This document shows positions 1 through 10,791 of a stretch of 52,345 nt of DNA, in pieces; within the stretch, counting starts at the first letter, position 1, and each line of letters opens with the position of its first letter. The translations under genes and the position numbers were made by a program. This stretch comes from an uncultured Pelagibacteraceae bacterium. Lineage in GTDB: Bacteria; Pseudomonadota; Alphaproteobacteria; Pelagibacterales; Pelagibacteraceae. The notes beneath the pieces are model-generated. The model had not been told where the DNA came from, did not search any database, and saw nothing but the letters and a program-made list of their open reading frames with translations. The stretch is from assembly GCA_902634885.1 (NCBI GenBank), contig CACPLR010000006.1, positions 1-52,345 of the forward strand, written 5' to 3'.

Positions 1-1066
1 TTAATAACAAATCATATACTTCTTTAAAATTGTGAACAAATGGCCCAAATATAATATAATTTTTTCCCCTTACAGGCTCCAGAGGATTTTGGCCTCCATG
101 ATCAATTAATGATCCTCCAACAAAACATAAATTAGATACTTCATAAAATTTACGAGCTTCTCCATATGTATCAACAATATATATATCTGTGGATTTACTT
201 ACTTTATTTCTCGATGATCTTTTAATTACATTTAATTGTTTGCTTTCTAACAGTTTAACTATTCTATCCGTTCTATAAACATGTCTTGGAATTATAACTG
301 TAAGTAAATTCTTAATACTTTTTTTTACAATTTTATGAGCCTCGGAAATTAAATCTTCTTCATTGTCATGAGTACTCACACAACAAAAAATTTTTCTATT
401 TCTAATTAGCTTTTTAACATCAAATACCTTTGTTTTTTTTTCTCCATAATATTTTAGGTTTCCTGCAACTCTTATATTTTTTACTCCAAGTCTACTCAAA
501 TAAATTTTTGACTCATTATTTTGTGGAAGCGCCAAAGTTATACTGCTAAAGATTTTTTTGGCAAAATTTGGAAATCTTAACCATCTCTTATAACTTTTTG
601 GTGTGATTCTTCCATTAATTAAAACTATTGGTATATTTTTTCTTTTTAGATTTTCAATCATGTTAGGCCATATTTCCGAGTCTATAAAAATTGCCACTTT
701 TGGCTTCCAAAATTTAAGAAATTTATTTGTCAAATAATTCTCATCTATTGGAAAATATACATGTTCGGTTTTTCTAAATTTAATTCTTTTAATAACTGAT
801 GCAGAACTTGTAGTGGTAGATGTAAGTAAAATTTTTTGGACTTTATGGTTTTTTTCTAAAATTTTAATTAAAGGGATGACACTCATAATTTCCCCAACAC
901 TTGCTCCATGAAACCAAATCGTTTGGTTTTTGTTATATTTTCTATAGATGCAAAATTTTTCAAGAAATCTATTTAAATCTTCTTTTCCAATTATAATTCT
1001 TACAGCAAATATTATTGGTGAAAATAATAAAAAGGTTATCGCTAAAATTTCGTAAAAAAAAAACAT
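1..1066 (-). CDS. waaA: 3-deoxy-D-manno-octulosonic acid (Kdo) transferase, partial (C-terminus beyond the left edge)
   Basis: An open frame of 355 codons runs from an ATG at 1066 off the left edge without a stop; the family is usually about 420 residues, so roughly the last 60-70 are missing. My translation shows an N-terminal membrane anchor, then W-F-H-G-A-S-V-G-E near residue 53, matching the conserved SVGE region of WaaA/KdtA, then S-T-T-T-S-S and F-I-D-S-E-I-W-P-N, all typical of this GT30 enzyme. Family role: transfer of Kdo from CMP-Kdo to lipid A precursor at the inner membrane. Its start overlaps the stop of the upstream ABC exporter (TAATG), implying translational coupling. Codons 2-5 contain a run of ten T. 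Confidence 0.88.
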   Translation of the reverse strand, partial: MFFFYEILAITFLLFSPIIFAVRIIIGKEDLNRFLEKFCIYRKYNKNQTIWFHGASVGEIMSVIPLIKILEKNHKVQKILLTSTTTSSASVIKRIKFRKTEHVYFPIDENYLTNKFLKFWKPKVAIFIDSEIWPNMIENLKRKNIPIVLINGRITPKSYKRWLRFPNFAKKIFSSITLALPQNNESKIYLSRLGVKNIRVAGNLKYYGEKKTKVFDVKKLIRNRKIFCCVSTHDNEEDLISEAHKIVKKSIKNLLTVIIPRHVYRTDRIVKLLESKQLNVIKRSSRNKVSKSTDIYIVDTYGEARKFYEVSNLCFVGGSLIDHGGQNPLEPVRGKNYIIFGPFVHNFKEVYDLLL

Positions 1067-2808
1067 TAGTTTTCTTTAATTTGTCGATTATAAAAATTTT
1101 GATAAATCTCGGAATTTTTCAGCAAATCATTATGCTTACCTTGATCTATAACTTTTCCTTTATCAAGAACATAAATAATATTTGAATTTAAAATTGTTGA
1201 AAGTCTATGGGCAATTACAATTGTTGTCTTATTTGAAATTAATTTTTTCAAGGCTTTTTGAATTTTTTCTTCAGTCTCAGAGTCCAATGAGGATGTTGCT
1301 TCATCTAAAAGAATAATTTTGCTATTTTTTAAAAAAGCTCTAGCAATTGAAAGTCTTTGTTTTTCACCACCGGATAATTTAATTCCATTTTCACCAATTT
1401 TGGTCTCAAATTTATTTTCAAGTTTGTTTATAAAGTCAGTACACATTGCCATATCTGCAGCTTTAAATATGTCATCATTTGAAGCATCAGGTTTTGCGTA
1501 TTTAATATTATTTAAAACCGTATCATCAAATAAAGTGGTGTTTTGATCAACAATTGAAATTTCTTTTCTAAGGGAAGAAAGTTTCAACTCTTTTATATTT
1601 TGACCATCTACTTCGACTTTTCCAGAACTAGGATCGTATATTCTTGGTATTAGGCTTAATAAAGTAGACTTTCCAGAACCACTATGACCAACAAGCGCTG
1701 TCATCTTATTTCCAGCTATATTTATATTTATATCATTTAGTACACGATTATCTAAATTACTCTCATAATTAAAATTTACATTAATAAAATTAATAGAGCC
1801 GTCTTTTAATTTCAGCTCTCCTAAACTTTCATTAGATGAAATATTATTCTTAGTATCTATTATTGGTATAATTCTTTTACCAGCAGATAAACCTTGAAAA
1901 ATTCCTACATTAATAGTCGCTAAAGACTTTACAGGTTGGTAAGCTAACATCATTGCTGCAAGAAAAGAAAAAAAATTATTAATATTAAGTTGTCCATTTA
2001 TAATAAGTTTTCCGGAATAGAAGATTAGAATTGCTATCATTATACCAGTTAGTATTTCCATTACTGGAGTAGCTCTTATAAATACAGTCGCTATTTTGAT
2101 AGATTTCTTCTTAAGATCATCAACAAATTTTTCAGACCTCTTATTTTCAAAATTTTCTCTTTGAAAAATTTTTATGACTTTATGATTTTTAAATAAGTCA
2201 ATTAAGTATTTATTTAAGTCACCTGATTTTTCTTGTGCTTCTGTTGCAACTTTTCCCATTCGCCTACCAAGTTTTTTTGCTGTAATCGAAGCAATTGGAA
2301 TCATTATTATAGCTATTAGTGATAATCTCCAGTTCTGTAGAAACATTACTGTTAATAGACCAATAAGAGTTAAACCATCTTTAAAAAAACTCAAAAATGA
2401 ATTACTCAACATTGCAGTAATTTGATTTACATCAAAATTTAAATTTGAAATATATTTTCCAGAATGTTTATTCTCTATTTGTTGAGTATCTGCTTTGATA
2501 AAAGATGAAAGCATATCAATTTGAATTTTTTTCTTAACTTCTTCAGCAACATTTATCATTATTACTTTTGCCATGTACAATGAAATTCCTTTAGTAGAAA
2601 AAGCTAAAATAATTAAAATAGGAATTACAAATATTAAAGTTTGATCCTGATTAATAAAAATTTTCTCAATTGCGGGATCTAAAAGCCAAGCAGTTGCAGA
2701 TGTACTACCTGCAACCAAGATAGAGAAAAATACAGCTAACAAAATTTTAATAATAAAAATTCTTGTATAATCGTTGTATAATCTCTTTAAAATCTCTAAA
2801 TTAGTCAT
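1066..2808 (-). CDS. msbA: ABC transporter, fused permease-ATPase, MsbA-like lipid A exporter
   Basis: A 580-residue half-transporter with an N-terminal six-helix membrane domain (about residues 15-310) and a C-terminal nucleotide-binding domain. Walker A G-H-S-G-S-G-K-S-T lies at 374-382, the signature L-S-G-G-E-K-Q-R at 478-485, Walker B I-I-L-L-D-E at 498-503 and the switch histidine at 534, so the ATPase looks intact. The length and domain order are those of MsbA, which flips lipid A-core across the inner membrane as a homodimer. That substrate is inferred from the overlapping downstream waaA gene; other exporters of this subfamily look similar. It starts 3 bases after ubiA ends, so ubiA-msbA-waaA is probably one transcript. 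Confidence 0.85.
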   Translation of the reverse strand: MTNLEILKRLYNDYTRIFIIKILLAVFFSILVAGSTSATAWLLDPAIEKIFINQDQTLIFVIPILIILAFSTKGISLYMAKVIMINVAEEVKKKIQIDMLSSFIKADTQQIENKHSGKYISNLNFDVNQITAMLSNSFLSFFKDGLTLIGLLTVMFLQNWRLSLIAIIMIPIASITAKKLGRRMGKVATEAQEKSGDLNKYLIDLFKNHKVIKIFQRENFENKRSEKFVDDLKKKSIKIATVFIRATPVMEILTGIMIAILIFYSGKLIINGQLNINNFFSFLAAMMLAYQPVKSLATINVGIFQGLSAGKRIIPIIDTKNNISSNESLGELKLKDGSINFINVNFNYESNLDNRVLNDININIAGNKMTALVGHSGSGKSTLLSLIPRIYDPSSGKVEVDGQNIKELKLSSLRKEISIVDQNTTLFDDTVLNNIKYAKPDASNDDIFKAADMAMCTDFINKLENKFETKIGENGIKLSGGEKQRLSIARAFLKNSKIILLDEATSSLDSETEEKIQKALKKLISNKTTIVIAHRLSTILNSNIIYVLDKGKVIDQGKHNDLLKNSEIYQNFYNRQIKEN

Positions 2809-2811
2809 GAA

Positions 2812-3678
2812 TTATAAAAGTTTTCCAATTAAAATATTTATAAATATAAGCAAACCTAAAAAATTATTGCTTTTAAATTTAAACAAACAGTTTAGTGGTT
2901 CTTTAACATTAAGTTTGTATATTTGAAAAAAAATCAAATGCCCAATAGGTAAAAATAAAAATAAAAAATAAAAATAATTAAAATTCATTAAAAGGCCTAC
3001 TAAGATAAGAGCTCCAATAAAGATCAAATAACAAAAAGAAATAAATTTCTTTGGATCATTTTTAAATTTTATTGAAGTAGATTTTACTCCTATAATTTCA
3101 TCATCTTTTATATCTTGGTATCCATAAATAGTGTCGTATCCCAGTGTCCAAAATATGGCTCCAAAATAGAAAATAATTGGAAGTAGGGAGATTTCATTAG
3201 TGACAGAGATCCATGCCAATACAAGACCATAATTGAAAGTAATTCCAAGAAACAATTGAGGCCAATATGTAAATCTTTTCATTAGAGGATAAGAAAATGC
3301 AAATGGCATCGATAATAGTGCCATCGAAATTGTAAAAAAATTAAAATTAATTAAAACCAAAAAAGCAATCCCACATAGTATAAATGAATAAAAACTTGCT
3401 AGTTTTACAGATACTTTGCCTGAAGCAATAGGTCGATTTTTTGTTCTTTCAACAAGTTTATCAAAATTTTTATCCGTTATATCATTTACTATGCAGCCAG
3501 CCGATCTCATTAACACAGCCCCAAGAAAGAAAAGCAGGATATAAAAAAAATATGTTTCAAGATCACTTGTAAATTCATAGGCAATTGTAAGACCCCAAAT
3601 ACAAGGCCAAAAAAGAAGCATGTAACCTATGGGTTTATTCAATCTTGTAAGTTCAATAAATAATTTAACGTTTAACAT
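2812..3678 (-). CDS. ubiA: 4-hydroxybenzoate polyprenyltransferase
   Basis: A 288-residue, highly hydrophobic protein of the UbiA prenyltransferase family. The two Asp-rich Mg-diphosphate binding motifs are visible: N-D-I-T-D-K-N-F-D at about 65-73 and Y-D-x-x-Y-x-x-x-D-x-x-D-D at 181-193. Family role: attaching the polyprenyl tail to 4-hydroxybenzoate, the first membrane step of ubiquinone synthesis. I chose the ATG at 3678; a TTG at 3699 would add seven residues, but the family normally starts close to the first helix, preceded by R-L-N-K-P-I-G as here. It heads the minus-strand run into msbA and waaA and diverges from the DUF2721 gene. Confidence 0.9.
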   Translation of the reverse strand: MLNVKLFIELTRLNKPIGYMLLFWPCIWGLTIAYEFTSDLETYFFYILLFFLGAVLMRSAGCIVNDITDKNFDKLVERTKNRPIASGKVSVKLASFYSFILCGIAFLVLINFNFFTISMALLSMPFAFSYPLMKRFTYWPQLFLGITFNYGLVLAWISVTNEISLLPIIFYFGAIFWTLGYDTIYGYQDIKDDEIIGVKSTSIKFKNDPKKFISFCYLIFIGALILVGLLMNFNYFYFLFLFLPIGHLIFFQIYKLNVKEPLNCLFKFKSNNFLGLLIFINILIGKLL

Positions 3679-3728
3679 TAATTTACTTGTAAATAACAAA
3701 GGCTAGTTTCATAATCAATTCGATTCGA

Positions 3729-4133
3729 ATGAATATAGATTATACAGTTACAGCTTTAATGTTTCCTGCAATTCCTCTTTTAATGGGGGTTTACAGTAAC
3801 AGATTTCATACTTTAAGCAGGTTGATTAGAGAACTTCATGACGAACATGTATATGAAAAACATATTCCCGCAGAATGGAAAAAACAATTTATTAACTTGA
3901 GTAGAAGAATTTCAATTTTAAGGTGGACTATAATGTTTGCTGCCTTTGGTTTTTTATTTAATATGCTTACAGTTTTTGCTCTTTATTTAAATGAATTATT
4001 CTTAGCGAGAGTAATTTTTGGTTCGTGCTGTTTATCAATGATCATATCAATTATTTTCTTTATAAGAGAAATTCAGATATCCACAAATGCACTCAATTTA
4101 CATATGTCTGACATGGATGTAAAAATAGATTAA
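3729..4133 (+). CDS. DUF2721 family membrane protein
   Basis: A 134-residue protein with an N-terminal hydrophobic stretch (about 7-20), a central polar region containing S-N-R-F-H-T-L-S-R-L-I-R-E-L, and two further membrane segments (about 64-86 and 92-112). The S/N-R-F-x-x-L-x-R-L-I-R pattern followed by two helices and an E-I-x-x-S-T-x-A-L-x-L-H end is that of the DUF2721 family, whose function is unknown to me. The start follows a 50-base gap shared with the divergent ubiA gene. Its stop codon is interlocked with the stop of the convergent quinone reductase gene (TTAA at 4130-4133). Confidence 0.75.
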   Translation: MNIDYTVTALMFPAIPLLMGVYSNRFHTLSRLIRELHDEHVYEKHIPAEWKKQFINLSRRISILRWTIMFAAFGFLFNMLTVFALYLNELFLARVIFGSCCLSMIISIIFFIREIQISTNALNLHMSDMDVKID

Positions 4134-5104
4134 TTTGGTAAAATTATTGCAGGACCAAGTAATTTTCTTCCCTCAAGATCTTCATGAGCTTTTCTAACTT
4201 CATCTAAAGAATACTTTTTTGAAATTTCAACTTTAAATTTACCTTTAGATATTGCTTCAAAAACTTTTTCAGCCGCTTCTTCAAGTTCTTTTCTAAAGAT
4301 CGTGTAATGAGCGATTGAAGGTCTAGTAAAAAAAAGACCTTTTGCATTTATATGTTTTTTTATATCTAATGTATGAACGTAACCAGATGCGTTTCCAAAA
4401 GCCACCATCATCCCTCTTACTTTTAAAACTTCTATTGAACCTTCAAATGTTTTTGCCCCTACTCCATCATAAACTACATCAAGTCCGTTTTTTCCTACAA
4501 TTTTTTCAACTTCCTCAACAAAGTTTTTCTCATTATAGTTTATAACATGGTGGCATCCATTCTTTTTCGCTATTTCTATTTTTTCATCTGAACCGACTGT
4601 TCCTATTATTTCAGCACCAAGTGCATTGGCCCACGGGCAGAAAATTTGACCAAGTGCCCCTGCTGCTGCATGGTATAAAATTTTATCTCCTTTTTTAACT
4701 TGATAAGTTCTGTGCAATAAATACTCGGCTGTTATACCTTTTAAAGTAATACACGATGCAACCTCATCAGATATGTTATCTGGAACATTTACTAGTTTGT
4801 CTTCAGGTATTATTTGTTTTTCAGAATAAGTCCCAATTGGCATGGAAGCACGAGTTACTCTATCTCCTACTTTAAATAATTTAACTTCAGAACCTACTTC
4901 TTCGATAATACTACAAGCTTCAAGTCCAATACCACTTGGCAGTGGGATGGGATAAAGACCTGAACGGTGGTATGTATCAATATAATTTATACCAATAGAT
5001 AAATTTTTAACTAACACTTCATTCTGGCCAGGTTTTCCAATATCGACGTTCTTAATTTCCAAAACTTCAGGTCCACCAAATTCTTTTATTTCAATTTTTT
5101 TCAT
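4130..5104 (-). CDS. NADPH:quinone oxidoreductase-like MDR protein
   Basis: A 324-residue zinc-independent medium-chain dehydrogenase/reductase. It has the GroES-like N-terminal half (G-I-N-Y-I-D-T-Y-H-R-S-G-L-Y near 37-50), the family pattern A-A-A-G-A-L-G-Q near 147-154 that starts the NAD(P)-binding fold, and Y-D-G-V-G-A-K-T-F typical of quinone oxidoreductases (Qor). Expected reaction: NADPH-dependent reduction of quinones or other reactive carbonyls; the true substrate cannot be read from sequence. Its ATG overlaps the pirin stop by 4 bases (ATGA), making HAD-pirin-Qor a tight operon, and it shares stop-codon bases with the convergent DUF2721 gene. Confidence 0.85.
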   Translation of the reverse strand: MKKIEIKEFGGPEVLEIKNVDIGKPGQNEVLVKNLSIGINYIDTYHRSGLYPIPLPSGIGLEACSIIEEVGSEVKLFKVGDRVTRASMPIGTYSEKQIIPEDKLVNVPDNISDEVASCITLKGITAEYLLHRTYQVKKGDKILYHAAAGALGQIFCPWANALGAEIIGTVGSDEKIEIAKKNGCHHVINYNEKNFVEEVEKIVGKNGLDVVYDGVGAKTFEGSIEVLKVRGMMVAFGNASGYVHTLDIKKHINAKGLFFTRPSIAHYTIFRKELEEAAEKVFEAISKGKFKVEISKKYSLDEVRKAHEDLEGRKLLGPAIILPN

Positions 5105-5940
5105 TGTTTTACAAAATTACCGTTATGGTAATCGTCAATAGCTTGAAGTATTTCCTGTTTTGTATTCATTACAAATGGTCCACCTCTTGCAATTTGTTCA
5201 CCAATTGGTTTTCCAGATATTAATAAAAATTTTGCCTTAGTCAAAGCAGTTACCTTTAGTTTTTCACCATTAGTTAAAAGAATTAAAGTAGAGTCTTTGA
5301 CTTTATCATGTTTTCTTTTTCCAATTTTTATTTCACCCTCAATTAAATAAATAAAGCTATTGTGAGAGGAGGGTATCTCAAAATTAAATTCCTTATCTTC
5401 TTTAAGTTCAACATCAAAATAAATAGGTTTTACATTATGCTTTTTAATTGGTCCCGCTGCTTTTTGAAATTTTCCTGCAATAACTTTTATTTGTTTATCA
5501 TTATCTTTATGCACACTCATTTTGTCGGCATCAATATAATGATATTCAGGTTTATCCATTTTCATACTCGATGGCATGTTTATCCATAATTGAAAACCAT
5601 GAAGTTTACCCTCTTTCATTGCTGGCATTTCTGAATGAATAATACCACTTCCTGTTTTCATCCACTGAACATCTCCTGCTGTCATTCTACCTTCTCCGCC
5701 AGTACTATCTTTATGTTCAAAATCTCCCGCTAACATGTAAGTTACTGTTTCTATGCCTCTATGAGGATGGGGTGGAAAGCCTGCAATATAATCTTCACTA
5801 TTTTCTGATCCAAACTCATCCAACATTAAAAATGGATCAAAATAATTTGGCTCAACACCGATACTTCTTTTTAATTTTACTCCAGCACCATCTGATGCCG
5901 ATATAGGTTCAATAACTTTTTCAACTTCTATTGACTTCAT
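5101..5940 (-). CDS. Pirin family protein
   Basis: A 279-residue bicupin. The N-terminal cupin carries the pirin signature F-P-P-H-P-H-R-G-I-E-T-V-T-Y near residues 55-68 and H-S-E-M-P near 102-106; the two His of HPH, a later His and a Glu are the usual metal ligands. Members are Fe-binding cytoplasmic proteins, and some act as quercetin 2,3-dioxygenases; others have no known substrate. The C-terminal G-G-P-F-V-M-N-T motif is also typical. It overlaps the downstream quinone reductase gene by 4 bases and follows the HAD gene by 20, suggesting a shared redox or detoxification role, which is inference only. Confidence 0.88.
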   Translation of the reverse strand: MKSIEVEKVIEPISASDGAGVKLKRSIGVEPNYFDPFLMLDEFGSENSEDYIAGFPPHPHRGIETVTYMLAGDFEHKDSTGGEGRMTAGDVQWMKTGSGIIHSEMPAMKEGKLHGFQLWINMPSSMKMDKPEYHYIDADKMSVHKDNDKQIKVIAGKFQKAAGPIKKHNVKPIYFDVELKEDKEFNFEIPSSHNSFIYLIEGEIKIGKRKHDKVKDSTLILLTNGEKLKVTALTKAKFLLISGKPIGEQIARGGPFVMNTKQEILQAIDDYHNGNFVKQ

Positions 5941-5960
5941 TCGATCGATATATACTTTAA

Positions 5961-6623
5961 CTATATAATTTCAAGTAACTCACTTAAATCCTGAATTTCA
6001 TCTAATGGTTGATAGTCAAGATTATCAAATATATTTTTATTCCTGTTTACCCAAACAGAATTATATCCATAATTTCCACCCCCAGAAACATCCCATGTAT
6101 TTGCACTTAAAAATAAAATTTCATCCTTTTTAATGTTGTATTTATTTACAGGTAAGTCATAAACTTTTGAGTCTGGCTTAAAAATTCCCACTTCCTCAAT
6201 TGAAAAAATATCATCAAAAATATTTTCTAAACTATTATTTTTGACCAGATTTTTCAACAAACTAGGAGTACCATTGGATAGAATTGCCAACTTTAAATCT
6301 TTCTTTTTCAGTTTTTTTAAAGTTCCTTTCACTTCAGAAAAAGGGGAGAGCACTTTGTACAAATCTAATAAGTCATTTCTCATGGAGTTATCAATTTTGA
6401 AAATTTTCATCGATTTGTCTAAACTGTCTTCAGTAATTTTCCAAAAATCTTTATGTCTATTCATTAAACTCCTTAGCCAAGTATATTCTAATTGCGTGGT
6501 TCTCCAATAATTTGCGAAACCTTCCCACTTATCACCTATTTTTCCTTTACATTTTTCTGCAGCAGAATTGACGTCAAATAAAGTTCCATAAGCATCAAAT
6601 ATTATTGCTTTAATATTTTTCAT
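5961..6623 (-). CDS. HAD-superfamily hydrolase, haloacid dehalogenase type II
   Basis: A 220-residue protein with motif I D-A-Y-G-T-L-F-D at about residues 10-17 (nucleophilic Asp first), motif II S-N-G-T-P near 115-119, and motif III K-P-D-S-K-V-Y near 149-155, followed by S-A-N-T-W-D-V-S-G near 173-181. These match the L-2-haloacid dehalogenase (type II) subgroup, which hydrolyses 2-haloacids; the physiological substrate may differ in this organism. It is first in the minus-strand run with pirin and the quinone reductase and diverges from rsmE across only 23 AT-rich bases. Confidence 0.82.
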   Translation of the reverse strand: MKNIKAIIFDAYGTLFDVNSAAEKCKGKIGDKWEGFANYWRTTQLEYTWLRSLMNRHKDFWKITEDSLDKSMKIFKIDNSMRNDLLDLYKVLSPFSEVKGTLKKLKKKDLKLAILSNGTPSLLKNLVKNNSLENIFDDIFSIEEVGIFKPDSKVYDLPVNKYNIKKDEILFLSANTWDVSGGGNYGYNSVWVNRNKNIFDNLDYQPLDEIQDLSELLEII

Positions 6624-6646
6624 AATTTAATTTAAATATAAATATA

Positions 6647-7345
6647 ATGAGCAATATTAGGTTATTTTATCCAGAAAGTTTATCAATTAATTTAGAAGGA
6701 AAATTAGATAAAGCACAATCTCATTATTTAACTAAAGTGATGAGAATTCCTATTGGTGGTAATTTTTCTTTATTTAATAAATTTGGTGAATGGCAAACAA
6801 TAATTAAAAAAATTTCAAAAAATGATTTAACTTTTAAAGTTACTAAGCAACTTAGACACGAAGAAAATGAAACTGATCTTTGGTTAGCTTTTTCTCCTAT
6901 TAGATCAAATTTTTTTAACTTCATGATTCAAAAAGCAACAGAATTGGGTGTAACTAAATTCATTCCAATAATTACAGAAAGAACTGCTGTAAGAAACATA
7001 AATTATGAAAGACTAATAAAAATTGTTACAGAAGCCTCAGAACAAAGTAACAGATTAAGTATTCCCGAAATAGATAAAATACAAAAATTAGATGAGTTTT
7101 TTAAAAATAATAAAGATTTAAACCTCATATTTGGAGATTTAAATTCAGATAATAAAAAATTAAAAATAAATAACAAAAAACTTTTATGTATTTTAATTGG
7201 CCCCGAAGGTGATTACACTGAGGTCGAGAGAGAAAAGATTCTTCAATATAGTGGAACACAATCAATAAAATTGAGTAATAACATTCTTCGAACCGAAACT
7301 GCAGTTATATCCGCTTTATCTGTGATCAATTTTCTAAAAAATTGA
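6647..7345 (+). CDS. rsmE: 16S rRNA (uracil-1498-N3)-methyltransferase
   Basis: A 232-residue SPOUT-fold methyltransferase. Visible family features are an N-terminal PUA-like part containing H-Y-L-T-K-V-M-R, a central Q-K-A-T-E-L-G-V-T-K-F-I-P near 91-103, E-R-T near 108, E-Q-S near 131, and the C-terminal SAM-binding knot with I-G-P-E-G-D-Y-T-x-x-E and L-S-N-N-I-L-R-T-E-T-A. RsmE methylates U1498 in the 30S decoding region. It stands alone upstream of the cox cluster, diverging from the HAD gene. Confidence 0.93.
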   Translation: MSNIRLFYPESLSINLEGKLDKAQSHYLTKVMRIPIGGNFSLFNKFGEWQTIIKKISKNDLTFKVTKQLRHEENETDLWLAFSPIRSNFFNFMIQKATELGVTKFIPIITERTAVRNINYERLIKIVTEASEQSNRLSIPEIDKIQKLDEFFKNNKDLNLIFGDLNSDNKKLKINNKKLLCILIGPEGDYTEVEREKILQYSGTQSIKLSNNILRTETAVISALSVINFLKN

Positions 7346-7404
7346 TAAATTGTCGCGAAATCTCTAGTGTTTTTTTATATTTTTAGCTTTATAAACTTTT
7401 GAAA

Positions 7405-8217
7405 ATGAAAAAATTCATAATCACCTTATTAACCTCATTAATTGCATTGCCTGCTTTTGCCAATCAACCGGAGAAGTGGCAATTGAGTTTTCAAGAGCCT
7501 GCATCTCAGACAATGAGAGATATTGTGTGGTTCCACGATTATATGTTGCTTCCAATTATTGTGGCAATAAGTGCGTTTGTGTTGTTTCTGATGTTATATG
7601 TGATGGTGAGATTTAGAGAGTCTAGAAATCCTAATCCGTCAAAAAGAACTCATAATGTTGCAGTTGAAATAATTTGGACATTGGTTCCATGTTTAATTCT
7701 AATAGTTATGGCTGTTCCATCATTTAAGGTTTTGTATTCTCAAGATACAATTCCAAAAGCGGATGTAACTATTAAAGCAATTGGATATCAGTGGTACTGG
7801 GGTTATGAATATCCAGATGAAAATATAATTTTTGACTCATACATGATCGAAGAAGAGGATTTAAAAGAGGGTCAACCAAGATTACTAGCAGTTGATAACG
7901 TTGTAGTGGTGCCAGTAAATAAAGTTGTAAAAGTATTAATTACAGCAAATGATGTACTGCATGCATGGGCATTACCTTCATTTGGAGTTAAAAGAGATGC
8001 AATGCCAGGAAGAATAAATGAAACATGGTTTAAAGCTGAAAAAGTTGGAACATACTATGGTCAATGTTCAGAATTATGTGGAATAAAGCACGCATTTATG
8101 CCAATTGAAGTAAGAGTAGTTTCTGATGAGGATTATCAAGCGTGGTTGTCAGATGCGAAAATAAAGTTTGCAAAAGACGAAAGTTTAATTAATAAAAATT
8201 TACTAGCGAGTAATTAA
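7405..8217 (+). CDS. coxB: Cytochrome c oxidase subunit II
   Basis: A 270-residue subunit II. An N-terminal signal peptide (M-K-K then a hydrophobic stretch ending A-F-A-N near 20) is followed by two membrane helices (about 45-70 and 86-105) and a periplasmic cupredoxin domain. CuA ligands are all visible: H186, C221, E223, C225, H229 and M232, plus the aromatic electron-entry patch Y-Q-W-Y-W-G-Y. I chose the ATG at 7405; a TTG at 7399 in frame would add only two residues. The 59 bases upstream hold no convincing sigma-70 promoter, though TTGTCG at 7350-7355 may serve as a -35. First gene of the coxB-A-ctaB-coxF-ctaG-coxC-surf1 cluster. Confidence 0.95.
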   Translation: MKKFIITLLTSLIALPAFANQPEKWQLSFQEPASQTMRDIVWFHDYMLLPIIVAISAFVLFLMLYVMVRFRESRNPNPSKRTHNVAVEIIWTLVPCLILIVMAVPSFKVLYSQDTIPKADVTIKAIGYQWYWGYEYPDENIIFDSYMIEEEDLKEGQPRLLAVDNVVVVPVNKVVKVLITANDVLHAWALPSFGVKRDAMPGRINETWFKAEKVGTYYGQCSELCGIKHAFMPIEVRVVSDEDYQAWLSDAKIKFAKDESLINKNLLASN

Positions 8218-9855
<1,638 letters not shown>

Positions 9856-9882
9856 ATTCTAGTAAAAATATATAATATTAAA

Positions 9883-10791
9883 ATGCAGTCTACTATCTTA
9901 AGAGAAAAAAGATCTAATACAGATCTTGGAATTATCTCAGAGCTAATAAAGCTTATGAAGCCGAGAGTAATGTCTTTAGTAATATTTACTTGTGCTGTTG
10001 GTTTGCTCACGGCTCCAAATTCCATACCTTTCAATCAGGCAGCTATTGGTATTATAATAGTGGCCATTGGGGCAGGTGCAGCAGGCGCATTGAACATGTG
10101 GTACGAGGCTGATCTTGATAAATTAATGACCAGGACATGTTTAAGACCAATTCCTCGAGGCAAACTTAATAGAGCTCAGGCTTTATATTTTGGAACAACA
10201 TTATCTATTATTTCTGTCTTTAGCTTATATTATTTTACTAATGCTATTTCAGCTTTCTTACTGTTTTTTACAATTTTCTTTTATTTGTTTGTTTATACAA
10301 TTTGGTTAAAGAGAAGAACTCCACAAAATATAGTAATTGGAGGAGCCGCAGGTGCGTTACCACCTGTTATTGGCTGGACAATAGCAACAAACTCTTTATC
10401 GATTGAACCTTTAGTTTTTTTTCTAATAATTTTTGTTTGGACACCATCTCATTTTTGGGCCCTAAGCCTTTATAAGGCTAAAGACTACAAAAAGGCTAAA
10501 ATTCCAATGTTGCCAATTACCAATGGAATTGAAAACACAAAAAAGAATATATTTATATATTCATTGTTAATGTTACCAACAGTGGTTTTTCCATATGCGA
10601 TTGGATTTACATCAGAATTATTTCTTACACTTGGATTTACCTTGACTATTTATTATAATTATCTTTGCTTTAAACTTTATAATTATAAAAAAAATAAATT
10701 TGAGATCAAAATTGCAAAACAAATTTTTGCTTACTCAATATTTTACTTATTTTTAATTTTTGTGTTATTTTTAATAGATAAACTTATTTAA
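9883..10791 (+). CDS. ctaB: Protoheme IX farnesyltransferase (heme O synthase)
   Basis: A 302-residue UbiA-superfamily membrane enzyme with about eight helices. The first Asp-rich motif reads N-M-W-Y-E-A-D-L-D-K-L-M-T-R-T near residues 67-81, followed by R-P-I-P-R-G, the expected D-x-x-M-x-R-T-x-x-R-P region; W-T-P-S-H-F-W-A-L-S near 186-195 is diagnostic for CtaB. It farnesylates heme b to heme O, needed for heme a of the oxidase encoded beside it. A TATAAT hexamer sits 7 bases upstream of the ATG, but no matching -35 is obvious, so I take it as part of the cox transcript. Its stop overlaps the coxF start (TAATG). Confidence 0.94.
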   Translation: MQSTILREKRSNTDLGIISELIKLMKPRVMSLVIFTCAVGLLTAPNSIPFNQAAIGIIIVAIGAGAAGALNMWYEADLDKLMTRTCLRPIPRGKLNRAQALYFGTTLSIISVFSLYYFTNAISAFLLFFTIFFYLFVYTIWLKRRTPQNIVIGGAAGALPPVIGWTIATNSLSIEPLVFFLIIFVWTPSHFWALSLYKAKDYKKAKIPMLPITNGIENTKKNIFIYSLLMLPTVVFPYAIGFTSELFLTLGFTLTIYYNYLCFKLYNYKKNKFEIKIAKQIFAYSIFYLFLIFVLFLIDKLI

